From: Snodgrassella alvi
GTDB taxonomy: Bacteria; Pseudomonadota; Gammaproteobacteria; Burkholderiales; Neisseriaceae
NCBI RefSeq assembly: GCF_002777825.1
Contig: NZ_MEIR01000081.1
Coordinates: forward strand, 49,625 to 113,624
Direction: 5' to 3'
DNA length: 64,000 nucleotides
Numbering within the stretch: position 1 is the first letter of the stretch; each line of letters opens with the position of its first letter. Below, piece by piece: positions 8,057 to 15,084 of the stretch. The notes under the pieces were generated by a model. That model did not search any database, was not told where the DNA came from, and was given only the letters and a program-made list of their open reading frames with translations. The position numbers were made by a program, and so were the translations under genes.

Positions 8057-8290
8057 TCAATACAAAGCCTCAGCATCACCGCGCAAGCGTTCTGCATCAC
8101 TCATCCGCGTATACGCATCAGCTATCCGTTTAACTTCTAAATCTGCTAATTGCTCTTTTTGTTGCATTTGTTTAGCGGCGTATTCGCGCTGCATCTGTAG
8201 CTGCTCTGTTTCAGTAGGTACAGGTAATATCATCATGGAAGCAGTCATAAAAAAAACTGCAATAAATGCAGTTATCTGTAGTTTAATCAT
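8057..8290 (-). CDS. Small membrane-anchored or secreted phage protein
   Basis: The 77-residue product starts MIKLQITAFIAVFFMTASMM, a hydrophobic leader that may be a signal anchor or uncleaved signal peptide. It is followed by a Gln/Glu/Lys-rich helical segment (MQREYAAKQMQQKEQLADLEVKRIADAY) likely to form a coiled coil. ATG 8290 was preferred over 8314 because the leader starts there and GGTG precedes it. It lies close behind the gene ending at 8304. No family recognised. Confidence 0.55.
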   Translation of the reverse strand: MIKLQITAFIAVFFMTASMMILPVPTETEQLQMQREYAAKQMQQKEQLADLEVKRIADAYTRMSDAERLRGDAEALY

Positions 8291-8303
8291 GGTTTCACCA
8301 ATA

Positions 8304-8600
8304 CTAAATTGCAATCAATTTCACAAATCGGAATAAAGGTTTCCCAGTTTTCTTGCTAATTTTAGGACTTCTTCCATTTACAGTAACTTTCTCCGCCTGT
8401 GCGATGTATATGCATCTTACGTCATGCGTTTTTTTTGCAAGCTCTATAAACTCATAGCAGCGCTCTAGGCTAGAGTAATCAGGTGAAATCTGATACGCAT
8501 TATTATTGGAATAATACCTATCTGATGGGCTGAGCTTGTTGGCAATATCGCCTTTTCTTTGCTCTTCTTTTTTTATAGATTTACCAAAAACTGCGTACAT
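8304..8600 (-). CDS. Hypothetical phage protein
   Basis: The 98-residue, basic, Tyr/Ser/Asn-rich product has no recognised domain; the C-terminal part (CIYIAQAEKVTVNGRSPKI) could be a small beta unit. AAGAGG lies 5 bases before the ATG and a hairpin module lies directly upstream. Unknown function. Confidence 0.6.
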   Translation of the reverse strand: MYAVFGKSIKKEEQRKGDIANKLSPSDRYYSNNNAYQISPDYSSLERCYEFIELAKKTHDVRCIYIAQAEKVTVNGRSPKISKKTGKPLFRFVKLIAI

Positions 8601-8626
8601 AACTACCTCTTCCTTTCTATTAAAAA

Positions 8627-8645
8627 CGCCAGCTAATAGCTGGCG
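8627..8645 (-). terminator. Intergenic hairpin module 5
   Basis: CGCCAGCT/AGCTGGCG stem, 3-base loop, followed on the minus strand by TTTTTA, upstream of the gene starting at 8600. Confidence 0.7.
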
Positions 8646-8650
8646 TCTTA

Positions 8651-9088
8651 TTAATAATATGAATCTATATAGTCTGGATGCAGATGATCATATAAATGTG
8701 GTTCCATGTTTATAACTTGAAAATTATTGCATTCTTCAACATTTGTAATTTTAAAATCATAAACATGAGGCCATTGAGGAACTTCAAATTTACAAAGCGT
8801 AATCCCATTTTCTCCATCAAATCGTAATCCAGTCTCATAACATATATCTACAAGTATATGGTCTAAGCTTTTGTCGTTGATTCTACAAGAAGAAAGTTCA
8901 TGCGTTATTGATTTTAAAAAAATTTCCAAATAAGTCTCAAAAGGACAATCTCTTTTGTAGTAAAATATAGGACTATCTTTTATCACAGCAACAATTTGAT
9001 CTTTAATTCCCGGATAATCCCAATCAATACCAATCTGAATATAAAAATCATTGCGGTACCATACTGTATATAATTTTCGTCCTGTCAT
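8651..9088 (-). CDS. Hypothetical phage protein, paralogue of 14298-14708
   Basis: The 145-residue product and that of 14298-14708 share the identical N-terminus MTGRKLYTVWYRNDFYIQIG, then IDWD(Y/F)PGIKD and, near the end, GI TLCKF with a YDFKI/YFDFKI motif. The middle has diverged. The start is ATG 9088, with GGAG 8 bases upstream; the upstream in-frame ATG at 9100 overlaps the Shine-Dalgarno. Not a family I recognise. The conserved ends and variable middle suggest a diversifying recognition protein, which is inference. Confidence 0.65.
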   Translation of the reverse strand: MTGRKLYTVWYRNDFYIQIGIDWDYPGIKDQIVAVIKDSPIFYYKRDCPFETYLEIFLKSITHELSSCRINDKSLDHILVDICYETGLRFDGENGITLCKFEVPQWPHVYDFKITNVEECNNFQVINMEPHLYDHLHPDYIDSYY

Positions 9089-9112
9089 TTCAAGCTCCAT
9101 TAAAAAGCCAGC
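9016..9112. repeat. 97-bp direct repeat, copy 1
   Basis: Identical to 14636-14732. It covers the 5' end of the gene, its ribosome binding site and the first arm of the upstream hairpin. Identity stops inside the hairpin. Confidence 0.95.
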
Positions 9113-9123
9113 TAATAGCTGGC
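9107..9123 (-). terminator. Intergenic hairpin module 6
   Basis: GCCAGCT/AGCTGGC stem, 3-base loop, then TTTTT on the minus strand and the GGAG of the gene starting at 9088. Confidence 0.75.
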
Positions 9124-9126
9124 AAA

Positions 9127-9595
9127 TTAATCTTTTATAAAAGTAAACCAGTGCGTGCCTCCATGTCTTTTAGTCACATGGCCAAACAATGGTTTATGCG
9201 GTGTGAGGGCTAAAATATCCTTAACCTTGATTTGGGTTTCATTCCATTTAAAGATTAAAGTGCCGTTTGGTTTTAAAACTCGGAAACATTCAGCAAAACC
9301 TTTCCGTAAGTCATCTCGCCAGTCTTGTCCTAGTATTCCATACTTCTTAGCCAGCCACGATTTAGAACCGGCTTTGTTCAAATGCGGCGGGTCAAAAAAC
9401 AACAAGATGAAATTCATTATCTTCGAATGGCAAATCAGTAAAATCCAGCAGGATATCTGGTTTAATTTCCAATGCACGGCCATCGCATAAAGTAGTAGAT
9501 TCCTGTCTTTTGTCACCAAATAGACAGCGCTCATCTTGCTTATCAAACCACATCATGCGACTGCCACAGCATGGGTCTAGTACAGGTGCAGTCAT
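9127..9595 (-). pseudogene. SAM-dependent methyltransferase-like gene, frameshifted at T6
   Basis: Frame one (ATG 9595, GGAGC upstream) encodes MTAPVLDPCCGSRMMWF, a SAM-binding-type motif I (DPCCGS), then CLFGDKR and DNEFHLVVF before a stop. A shift at the T6 run near 9403-9408 continues as FDPPHLNKAG, with the DPPH catalytic-type motif, and ends with HGGTHWFTFIKD. Removing one T gives a single protein of about 155 residues with the motif order of phage class I methyltransferases, probably acting on DNA. Homopolymer breakage could be mutation, phase variation or a sequencing error. Confidence 0.75.
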
Positions 9596-9615
9596 TTTAA
9601 AGCTCCAATAAAAAC

Positions 9616-9632
9616 GCCAGCATTTAGCTGGC
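9616..9632 (-). terminator. Intergenic hairpin module 7
   Basis: GCCAGC/GCTGGC stem, 5-base loop, then TTTT on the minus strand, upstream of the methyltransferase gene. Confidence 0.7.
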
Positions 9633-9740
9633 TTCATTTTCTAAATTTGTTAGCTTTTAAACGGGATAGAATAGACAAGAATATATAATTACTGTACACT
9701 CATTACTGTTTTGTTAGTAAAAATGCAAGTGATTTTTTTC

Positions 9741-9768
9741 TTGACTTTTACAGAAGACAGGTAATAAT
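9741..9768 (+). promoter_or_regulatory. Possible plus-strand promoter
   Basis: TTGACT at 9741-9746 and TAATAAT at 9762-9768 lie at promoter spacing, with GACAG/CTGTC dyads around the -10. A terminator follows almost at once (9786-9813), so any transcript would be only about 40 nt. Confidence 0.35.
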
Positions 9769-9785
9769 TCTGTCTACCTCGGTAC

Positions 9786-9813
9786 ACTCAGTGAAGCCCC
9801 AACTTCACTGAGT
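9786..9813. terminator. Bidirectional terminator
   Basis: ACTCAGTGAAG/CTTCACTGAGT, an 11-bp perfect stem with a 6-base loop, followed by TTTATTTT on the plus strand. On the minus strand it sits behind the gene ending at 9836 and could cut the leftward operon in two. Confidence 0.7.
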
Positions 9814-9835
9814 TTATTTTACTTGGCGGGCTTGG

Positions 9836-10090
9836 CTATTTAGGCATAGGGATTTCAGATATTGGGATATAATGGGTAATCGTAATAGCGGATCTATCCT
9901 CCTCACGCTCACCACGATCCCACCACTCCCATTCTGCTCTTTCTAGATAATAATAATCTATATCTAACCTTGTCCAATGCTTAGTTCGATATCTGGTGTG
10001 CGTGGTGCCTTCGATATAGATAAGGCATAGACAGTCTTTTCTAGGTGGTCCATCTTTTTCAAAACTATACCAATTAAGAAAATTATCCAT
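9836..10090 (-). CDS. DUF551-like phage protein
   Basis: The 84-residue product is Trp/Tyr-rich (LNWYSFEKDGPPRKDCLCL, EWEWWDRGE) and ends ITHYIPISEIPMPK, resembling the closing THWMPLPEPP motif of DUF551 proteins. These are common in phage early regions and have no known activity. AAGGAGGTG lies 5 bases before the ATG, the best ribosome binding site of the operon. Confidence 0.65.
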   Translation of the reverse strand: MDNFLNWYSFEKDGPPRKDCLCLIYIEGTTHTRYRTKHWTRLDIDYYYLERAEWEWWDRGEREEDRSAITITHYIPISEIPMPK

Positions 10091-10153
10091 TTCACCTCCT
10101 TGTTAAGGGAATGGCAGCTCATTGATATTAATCCAGTGCGTTATGCCAAGCTA

Positions 10154-10342
10154 TCATATAGCACCTAATTTAGTTTTTAACTCTTCATAAGACTCTTTAA
10201 ATGTGTGAGCCTCCGCACCAGTACAAACTGAAATAAGCATACGAGCATGTCCATCATCGCTTTCCCATAATAGCTGTATGCAATCAACATTAATTACAAT
10301 GCCTGTATCATCTTGCTCTGTTACTTCTATAAATTTACTCAT
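10154..10342 (-). CDS. Small phage protein
   Basis: The 62-residue product MSKFIEVTEQDDTGIVINVD has two short beta-like halves and a final helix (FKESYEELKTKLGAI), a layout similar to FlbD-like small phage proteins, though similarity is weak. GGGAGC lies 5 bases before the ATG, directly behind a hairpin module. Function unknown. Confidence 0.6.
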   Translation of the reverse strand: MSKFIEVTEQDDTGIVINVDCIQLLWESDDGHARMLISVCTGAEAHTFKESYEELKTKLGAI

Positions 10343-10360
10343 TTCAAGCTCCCAAATAAA

Positions 10361-10380
10361 TAGCCAGCAGTCGCTGGCTA
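10361..10380 (-). terminator. Intergenic hairpin module 8
   Basis: TAGCCAGC/GCTGGCTA stem, 4-base loop, before the gene starting at 10342. Weaker T-tract than its siblings. Confidence 0.65.
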
Positions 10381-10381
10381 T

Positions 10382-10825
10382 TTAACTATTAGTAGGTATC
10401 TGCGCTTTTAAATTCTCGCTAAGTCGACCTGTTTTATTAAAACAATCAACATCCGCTTGGGTTAGCTTTATTAATTTAATTTGATCACCGCAACGCCCGC
10501 ACTTAGGGCTAACATATTTTTCTGCTAGCGAGTTTAAATATGCTTGGAGTTTCTCTTTTTCTTCAGCGGGGATATCACTATATTCCGTAAATTCCCCCCA
10601 TTCACCGGCAGAGATTTCTTCCGTCATAAGCATATCTGCATCCGATAAAATTTCATCAACCGAAAGGGGGAAAGTTTTATATGCCCGAATTAACTCACAA
10701 ACTTCGATAACCACCCCAGCATATAAAGCTTCGCAATTAGTTAAACACTCTTCCAAATCTTCATAACATTTGGTATCAGAAAAAGGTTTAATTCTGAAGC
10801 ACACTTCAATATTTTGATTACTCAT
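10382..10825 (-). CDS. Hypothetical acidic phage protein with CxxC
   Basis: The 147-residue acidic product contains a helical middle (EKEKLQAYLNSLAEKY) and a C-terminal CGRCGDQIKLIKL segment, possibly half of a zinc ribbon. Start set at ATG 10825 because GGAGC precedes it; an in-frame TTG at 10837 overlaps the Shine-Dalgarno. No family recognised. Confidence 0.6.
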   Translation of the reverse strand: MSNQNIEVCFRIKPFSDTKCYEDLEECLTNCEALYAGVVIEVCELIRAYKTFPLSVDEILSDADMLMTEEISAGEWGEFTEYSDIPAEEKEKLQAYLNSLAEKYVSPKCGRCGDQIKLIKLTQADVDCFNKTGRLSENLKAQIPTNS

Positions 10826-10842
10826 TTTCAGCTCCAAAAATA

Positions 10843-10863
10843 AAACCAGCTAGGTGCTGGTTT
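10843..10863 (-). terminator. Intergenic hairpin module 9
   Basis: AAACCAGC/GCTGGTTT stem, 5-base loop, then TTTTATTTTT on the minus strand, upstream of the gene starting at 10825. Confidence 0.7.
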
Positions 10864-10879
10864 ATGTGTTATTGATATT

Positions 10880-11212
10880 TTAATTCTCATCTATAGGTGC
10901 ATACCGCACTACTGTTACCACTTCTTCTACAGGCTTCACTTCGTAAAACTCAAATACCTCAGTGATTCCCGCTGAGTGCCAGCGTGAGGCATCTTCTTCA
11001 TACTCAATACTGAAAAACCTGTCTTGGAGTTTAACTATATCGCAGCACGTAAAGAAGGTGTCGGAAGATTCTATAACCTCATGTTCTACACTGAAAGACC
11101 GGACTAGTCTAGTGGCTTCAAGGTTAGATATTGTCTCTCCGGTAGCATGCTTGTCTAGTATAAGCTCTACAAATTTTTCGTCTGAAAATACATCTAAATC
11201 TATTTTGTTCAT
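10880..11212 (-). CDS. Hypothetical phage protein
   Basis: The 110-residue acidic product starts MNKIDLDVFSDEKFVELIL and has no recognised domain. ATG 11212 fits the GGAGC Shine-Dalgarno; the upstream 11227 codon overlaps it. The middle (SSDTFFTCCDIVKLQDRFFSI) is beta-like. Unknown role. Confidence 0.6.
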   Translation of the reverse strand: MNKIDLDVFSDEKFVELILDKHATGETISNLEATRLVRSFSVEHEVIESSDTFFTCCDIVKLQDRFFSIEYEEDASRWHSAGITEVFEFYEVKPVEEVVTVVRYAPIDEN

Positions 11213-11233
11213 TTTTTTCAGCTCCAATAAAAA

Positions 11234-11248
11234 GCCGCACTAGGCGGC
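11234..11248 (-). terminator. Intergenic hairpin module 10
   Basis: GCCGC/GCGGC stem with loop ACTAG, extended by AA/TT, then TTTTTATT on the minus strand, upstream of the gene starting at 11212. Confidence 0.7.
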
Positions 11249-11394
11249 TTCACGTTCATATTTCTCACATTTAACAGCTATATACCTGCTCCATAATTGT
11301 TATTTAGCATTATTGCCTCCTATGGAAAAACATTAATCATTGCCATCCCATCCATCATGATAAATACGTTTCATTTTCTGCATTTGGGGTAAAT

Positions 11395-11889
11395 TCATTT
11401 AATTTTCAAAGTCTCAGTTTGAATTAATTCAACGCCCTGCACATCAATGCCAGATTTAAGTACTTCTTTTAAAGCATTTTTATCTACCTCTTTAACCGTC
11501 TTTATACGGAAATACTCATCAGGGATAAGACTTTCATCAAAAACTTCAACTTTTGGCGGGTTTTTCCGAAAACTCATTGAGAAAGTTCCATCGAAAGAAT
11601 TAATCCGCTTGATGTCCGAGCGTCTCATTTGAATTTCAATGTATTTTGTTATGTTTTCAATTTTATTATCAAACCATTTCAACTTTGCCTGCATATCTTT
11701 TATATGGTTGGAGATCATTTCCCTTTGAGATGAAAGATTCAAAACATATCCACCGACATCCAGTGCTTTACTTTGAAAATCTTCTATAACCATTGCGATG
11801 GTATCAGGTGAAATGTCTGCATCATTATCCATTGCATTAAGTAATCTAACAACATCATCCGCACATTGATACAGTTTAATATTACTCAT
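11395..11889 (-). CDS. Siphovirus Gp157-family protein
   Basis: The 164-residue product has the typical Gp157 layout: N-terminal helices, a long coiled coil (about residues 45-90, MISNHIKDMQAKLKWFDNKI), the motif IKRINSFDGTFSMSFRKNPP, and the end VDKNALKEVLKSGIDVQGVEL. Gp157 proteins lie in phage recombination/replication clusters; their molecular role is unsettled. Start ATG 11889 follows GGAG. Its neighbours are an SSB-like protein and a Sak4-like ATPase, supporting a recombination context. Confidence 0.85.
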   Translation of the reverse strand: MSNIKLYQCADDVVRLLNAMDNDADISPDTIAMVIEDFQSKALDVGGYVLNLSSQREMISNHIKDMQAKLKWFDNKIENITKYIEIQMRRSDIKRINSFDGTFSMSFRKNPPKVEVFDESLIPDEYFRIKTVKEVDKNALKEVLKSGIDVQGVELIQTETLKIK

Positions 11890-11909
11890 AATTATCTCCA
11901 AAATAAAAA

Positions 11910-11924
11910 GCCGTACTAGGCGGC
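11910..11924 (-). terminator. Intergenic hairpin module 11
   Basis: GCCGT/GCGGC stem (one wobble pair) with loop ACTAG, then TTTTTATTTT on the minus strand, upstream of the Gp157 gene. Confidence 0.7.
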
Positions 11925-11937
11925 TTATAATTAATTA

Positions 11938-12609
11938 TTAAAATGGGATATCGTCTTCAATATCATCAGGAGCGGTCATAGGTTGCGTGTGCTGCCGTTG
12001 TGGCGGTGCTGGCGTAGAGACTGGGGAATTAGGCTTAAATGTACGCTTATCATATAGTGGTTTACTGGCGATGTGAGCAACCATTTTTTCCAGCATAACT
12101 TTCTCTGTTGAGCGATTCAGAATCTCCGAGGCGGTAAACTCTGTTTTTGCTTCAAATGGCGCTAAAATCATGGGCTTTGGATTATTGTCACCATCCTCCT
12201 GCACCATCTGTACTACCAGCCCAATTGGCTTATTCTGTAACGCTGTAAAGCAAGGTTTAATAACATCAACAACCTGCCCAGTTTCTTTATCATATTGCTT
12301 TACCGCACAATTAACAGGCTCGCCCGCACTTTTTTCCCTTAGACAGGCCAAAATCGCATAAACCAAGCTCTGCCCACTTTGATTTTTTTCGCCGTTACGA
12401 TAACTAGTATTGATATAAAAGCGCGCTTTTTGCTTTGAATCAGAGATGAAATTAAAAAATAAACCCTCTGATCTGCCATTGACTCCGTCTTTAACGTGCC
12501 AGATAACGCTTTCAAAATGGCCAATGTATTTCCCGGCTTCATTAATAAATCCACCTAGTGCGTCGGCATCTTTTGCATATTGGGCGGTTTGGTTATTAAG
12601 TTCAAACAT
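11938..12609 (-). CDS. Probable single-stranded DNA-binding protein
   Basis: The 223-residue product has a beta-rich body (about residues 20-185), a Pro/Gln-rich linker (PVSTPAPPQRQHTQP) and an acidic tip DDIEDDIPF, the hallmark tail by which SSBs recruit partners. It follows the ATPase gene with an 8-base overlap, and Gp157 lies downstream. Together these form a phage recombination module. The fold is inferred from tail and context, since the body shows no clear OB-fold motif to me. Confidence 0.65.
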   Translation of the reverse strand: MFELNNQTAQYAKDADALGGFINEAGKYIGHFESVIWHVKDGVNGRSEGLFFNFISDSKQKARFYINTSYRNGEKNQSGQSLVYAILACLREKSAGEPVNCAVKQYDKETGQVVDVIKPCFTALQNKPIGLVVQMVQEDGDNNPKPMILAPFEAKTEFTASEILNRSTEKVMLEKMVAHIASKPLYDKRTFKPNSPVSTPAPPQRQHTQPMTAPDDIEDDIPF

Positions 12610-13294
12610 TATTACTTCCTTTCTCTATACCGTAATAATCACAAATAACTGTATCAACTTTATTTAAATCATTTTCTATCAAATCTTGTTCAAACATATC
12701 TATAGGCGTTTTTACCGTGTCATTGCCATTGTTGTGTGTGCTAAATAAATAGTTGCCATTAATTACCTGCGTGCGCAGAACGATTGTTACCATGCCCTCA
12801 AGCACAATTTTTTCATCCAGTAGCTTGCCAATGGTTTTGATGCTGGTTCTGCCCATTTCATCAGTTTGAGTGTGCGCCATGATGTAAATACGCTTGTCAG
12901 TAGGGCAGCTAGTTGCGGCGTCTATAACTTCGTATGCATTCTTTGCCAGACAGTTGTATTTATGAAATACTGCATTGCCTTGAAGTTCATCCGTTACGCT
13001 GCGCATAAATTCATTACTCATCAAATACTGAAAATCATCGATAATGATTGTTTTAACGTGATCAGGCAGCCTGCGTAAGATGCGTACAATTTTGTCTGAA
13101 TTGTCGCTAACAAAGATATTACCATCAGTCCATGTATCATCTTCCCGCTTTTCCCTTTGGCACCATTCTTTAGATTTGAATGGCAACGGCTTTTGCCTGA
13201 TCTGAATTAAAAATGATGTTTTAGGGTCTAAATTACGCAATGAAGTGGATTTCCCCGTACCACTGTCGCCAAGCACAAATGTCGTAATACTCAT
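12602..13294 (-). CDS. RecA-like/Sak4-type ATPase
   Basis: The 230-residue AAA/RecA-core protein has Walker A GDSGTGKS near residues 8-15 and Walker B TIIIDDFQYL near residue 90. IYIMAHTQTDEMG follows, in the position of the sensor strand. Sak4-like proteins are phage single-strand annealing or recombination ATPases working with an SSB, and the next gene looks like one. Start ATG 13294 follows GGAGG, which also encodes the last residues of the upstream gene (translational coupling). Whether it is a true recombinase or a P-loop accessory cannot be settled. Confidence 0.8.
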   Translation of the reverse strand: MSITTFVLGDSGTGKSTSLRNLDPKTSFLIQIRQKPLPFKSKEWCQREKREDDTWTDGNIFVSDNSDKIVRILRRLPDHVKTIIIDDFQYLMSNEFMRSVTDELQGNAVFHKYNCLAKNAYEVIDAATSCPTDKRIYIMAHTQTDEMGRTSIKTIGKLLDEKIVLEGMVTIVLRTQVINGNYLFSTHNNGNDTVKTPIDMFEQDLIENDLNKVDTVICDYYGIEKGSNNV

Positions 13295-13295
13295 A

Positions 13296-13493
13296 TCAAC
13301 CTCCAAAGTATTTATTTATTTGCACATCTTCATTAGATGAAATAGTTTTCTTTTTTTGAGAATATCCATAATTAATAATTGCATTTTCTAAGCGTTTCCC
13401 TAACTCAGTTTCCGCAGTGTTTGCTACCAATTTTTTTGCATGAATAGCATTGATGAGATTACTAACATCAGTTACAAGGTTATGTTCTTCCAT
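13296..13493 (-). CDS. Small phage protein coupled to the ATPase gene
   Basis: The 65-residue helical product begins MEEHNLVTDVSNLINAIHAKK. Its final codons (FGG) form the Shine-Dalgarno of the ATPase gene, whose ATG lies within 2 bases of this stop, so the two are coupled. GGAGC precedes its own ATG. Unknown function, probably supporting the recombination module. Confidence 0.6.
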   Translation of the reverse strand: MEEHNLVTDVSNLINAIHAKKLVANTAETELGKRLENAIINYGYSQKKKTISSNEDVQINKYFGG

Positions 13494-13516
13494 TTTTTTA
13501 AAGCTCCATTAAAATA

Positions 13517-13533
13517 GCCAGCACTAGGCTGGC
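13517..13533 (-). terminator. Intergenic hairpin module 12
   Basis: GCCAGC/GCTGGC stem with loop ACTAG, followed by ATTTTAATGGAG on the minus strand. Confidence 0.7.
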
Positions 13534-13553
13534 ATCACTAAATCAAAACCCAA

Positions 13554-14231
13554 TCATTCATCACAGGCATACTGTTTTAAATCCTCATGCATTTCTACAC
13601 CCTCGGGTAAATACCATTTTTTTACATCTTTATCCCATCTGGCTCCATGCTGTTTTGCTATCCATCTTTCAGGGTAGGGGACATTTAAGTATGTTCTAGC
13701 TGCCCGCTGGCTCATTATTTTTGCTTTTTTGGCTTCTTCCTTTTTCTTTTCACGTTCCGCAGCTTTAGCATTAACTTTTGAGTAATCCGGTGGGTCGGCA
13801 TATAACGCACTGGCCAAAAGCTTGGCCGCTTTAGTGTATTGATAATCCCTATCCCGTCTAGTATTAGCTTCTTTAATCAACCCGCCCAAGAGTAGCTGCT
13901 CACGTTCGTCCGTTTTAAAATCCCCGTAGTCCAAAAGCGCATCGAAAATCCCAGTATTCGATAATTGCTGCGGGTTTTTAATATATTTCAACTTGCGTGT
14001 TAAAAAATCGGCAAATGTATCCAAGGTTTTAGCGTCTACTGGGTCAAAGCTATAATCTTTATCTATGATGCTCGCATCTTGAAATTCTTTAAGAAATTTC
14101 CGTAGTTTAAGTCGAGCTTGTTTTTTTGGCGTGTAGTTGCTAAATTCTTCATGCTCAGCCTGCTTTTTAGCTAAGCTTTCAGCATTGAGCCTAGAAAGGT
14201 CAGGCCTGGATTGCTGTATAGCTGTGCTCAT
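13554..14231 (-). CDS. Phage protein with C-terminal DUF5710 domain
   Basis: The 225-residue product has a charged helical N-terminal region, a Lys/Glu/Ala-rich linker (AKAAEREKKKEEAKKAKI, about residues 150-168) and a C-terminal DUF5710 module: YLNVPYPERWIAKQHGARWD followed by KKWYLPEG. DUF5710 is often attached to DNA-processing proteins such as primases and nucleases and may bind nucleic acid. Here it opens the recombination genes of the leftward operon. The role is inferred from the domain and context. Confidence 0.75.
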   Translation of the reverse strand: MSTAIQQSRPDLSRLNAESLAKKQAEHEEFSNYTPKKQARLKLRKFLKEFQDASIIDKDYSFDPVDAKTLDTFADFLTRKLKYIKNPQQLSNTGIFDALLDYGDFKTDEREQLLLGGLIKEANTRRDRDYQYTKAAKLLASALYADPPDYSKVNAKAAEREKKKEEAKKAKIMSQRAARTYLNVPYPERWIAKQHGARWDKDVKKWYLPEGVEMHEDLKQYACDE

Positions 14232-14251
14232 TATTCCACTCCAATAAAATA

Positions 14252-14269
14252 GCCAGCTATTTAGCTGGC
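14252..14269 (-). terminator. Intergenic hairpin module 13
   Basis: GCCAGCT/AGCTGGC stem, 4-base loop, then TATTTTATT on the minus strand, upstream of the gene starting at 14231. Confidence 0.7.
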
Positions 14270-14297
14270 AGATTATGTATAAGAGAATTCTATAGAA

Positions 14298-14708
14298 TCA
14301 GCGTCCATATATATCTTTGTTAATACGGTTATCTGGGCAAAATGAATCCTTGCAGTCGTCTATCTTTTTTATTTTAAAATCAAAATACTTAGGCTGTTTA
14401 GGGGTTTTAAATTTGCAAAGCGTAATTCCCTCTTTACCATCTAAACGTAGCTTGTGTCTTCTAAACAGCCATGAAATAATATCGTCCAAATCCATCTGGA
14501 GCATTTCGTATGAAAAGTCTGCCGCAAACATTTGCAAAAAATGCTCGAAAACCCACTCAGAAATAGTCCCGTCATGTGGATAGCCAGCAAAAAAAGTATC
14601 AACAATACTAATAATCCGATCTTTAATACCAGGGAAATCCCAATCAATACCAATCTGAATATAAAAATCATTGCGGTACCATACTGTATATAATTTTCGT
14701 CCTGTCAT
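14298..14708 (-). CDS. Hypothetical phage protein, paralogue of 8651-9088
   Basis: The 136-residue product has the same N-terminus as the 8651-9088 protein (MTGRKLYTVWYRNDFYIQIG, IDWDFPGIKD) and the same GITLCKF and FDFKI motifs, with a divergent middle. The first 73 bases of coding sequence and its leader are identical at DNA level to the other copy. Start ATG 14708 follows GGAG; the longer open frame to 14783 runs through the hairpin and is not credible. Confidence 0.65.
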   Translation of the reverse strand: MTGRKLYTVWYRNDFYIQIGIDWDFPGIKDRIISIVDTFFAGYPHDGTISEWVFEHFLQMFAADFSYEMLQMDLDDIISWLFRRHKLRLDGKEGITLCKFKTPKQPKYFDFKIKKIDDCKDSFCPDNRINKDIYGR

Positions 14709-14732
14709 TTCAAGCTCCATTAAAAAGCCAGC
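14636..14732. repeat. 97-bp direct repeat, copy 2
   Basis: Identical to 9016-9112. It overlaps the next repeat (14723-14808) by 10 bases, exactly at the first arm of the intergenic hairpin. Confidence 0.95.
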
Positions 14733-14808
14733 GATTAGCTGGCGTTGTCTACTCATCCACGGAAATGCACTCATCGAATGCATTTGAATTGATAAGTTAT
14801 CCGTAAAT
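14723..14808. repeat. 86-bp direct repeat, copy 2
   Basis: Identical to 5543-5628, about 9.2 kb away. Together with the preceding repeat it shows that this gene junction is a chimera of two others. Confidence 0.95.
14727..14743 (-). terminator. Intergenic hairpin module 14
   Basis: GCCAGC/GCTGGC stem, same sequence as module 2, followed by TTTTT on the minus strand; the breakpoint of the chimeric junction. Confidence 0.75.
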
Positions 14809-15039
14809 GTGAGCGTCTACAGGTTCCCACGTGTTTTCATCCATGCAGGAAGTCCAATTCTCCGATATAGTTCCCACAGAGTTGCGTGATTTGTGCGGGT
14901 CGCCAGCCTCAACCACTACACCGCTTTTCTCCCCGTAAAAAAGAACAACCTCCCCGTTGTGTTTTGATTTTCTAGCCACAGGGTATTTAATTTCAGATGC
15001 TTTTGTTTCAATCTTCTTTGCTTTAGTAAGTTTAATCAT
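14797..15039 (-). CDS. Small phage protein, paralogue of 5617-5838
   Basis: First gene of the leftward early operon. The 80-residue product shares with the 5617-5838 protein YPVAR-(3)-KH-G, V-F-G-(E/R)K-G-VV, a W-(2)-C and the terminal IYG, with a longer basic N-terminus (MIKLTKAKKIETKASEIK). AAGGA lies about 8 bases before the ATG. A small, basic, first-expressed protein could be an antiterminator in this position, but there is no sequence evidence for that. Unknown function. Confidence 0.65.
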   Translation of the reverse strand: MIKLTKAKKIETKASEIKYPVARKSKHNGEVVLFYGEKSGVVVEAGDPHKSRNSVGTISENWTSCMDENTWEPVDAHIYG

Positions 15040-15084
15040 AGTTAATTCCTTTCAATAAAATATGTAATAAAGCTCAAAAACTAA

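Noticed and set aside
14709..14783. N-terminal extension of the 14298 gene
   Set aside because: It runs through the hairpin module and the Shine-Dalgarno of the real ATG at 14708, and is absent in the paralogue.
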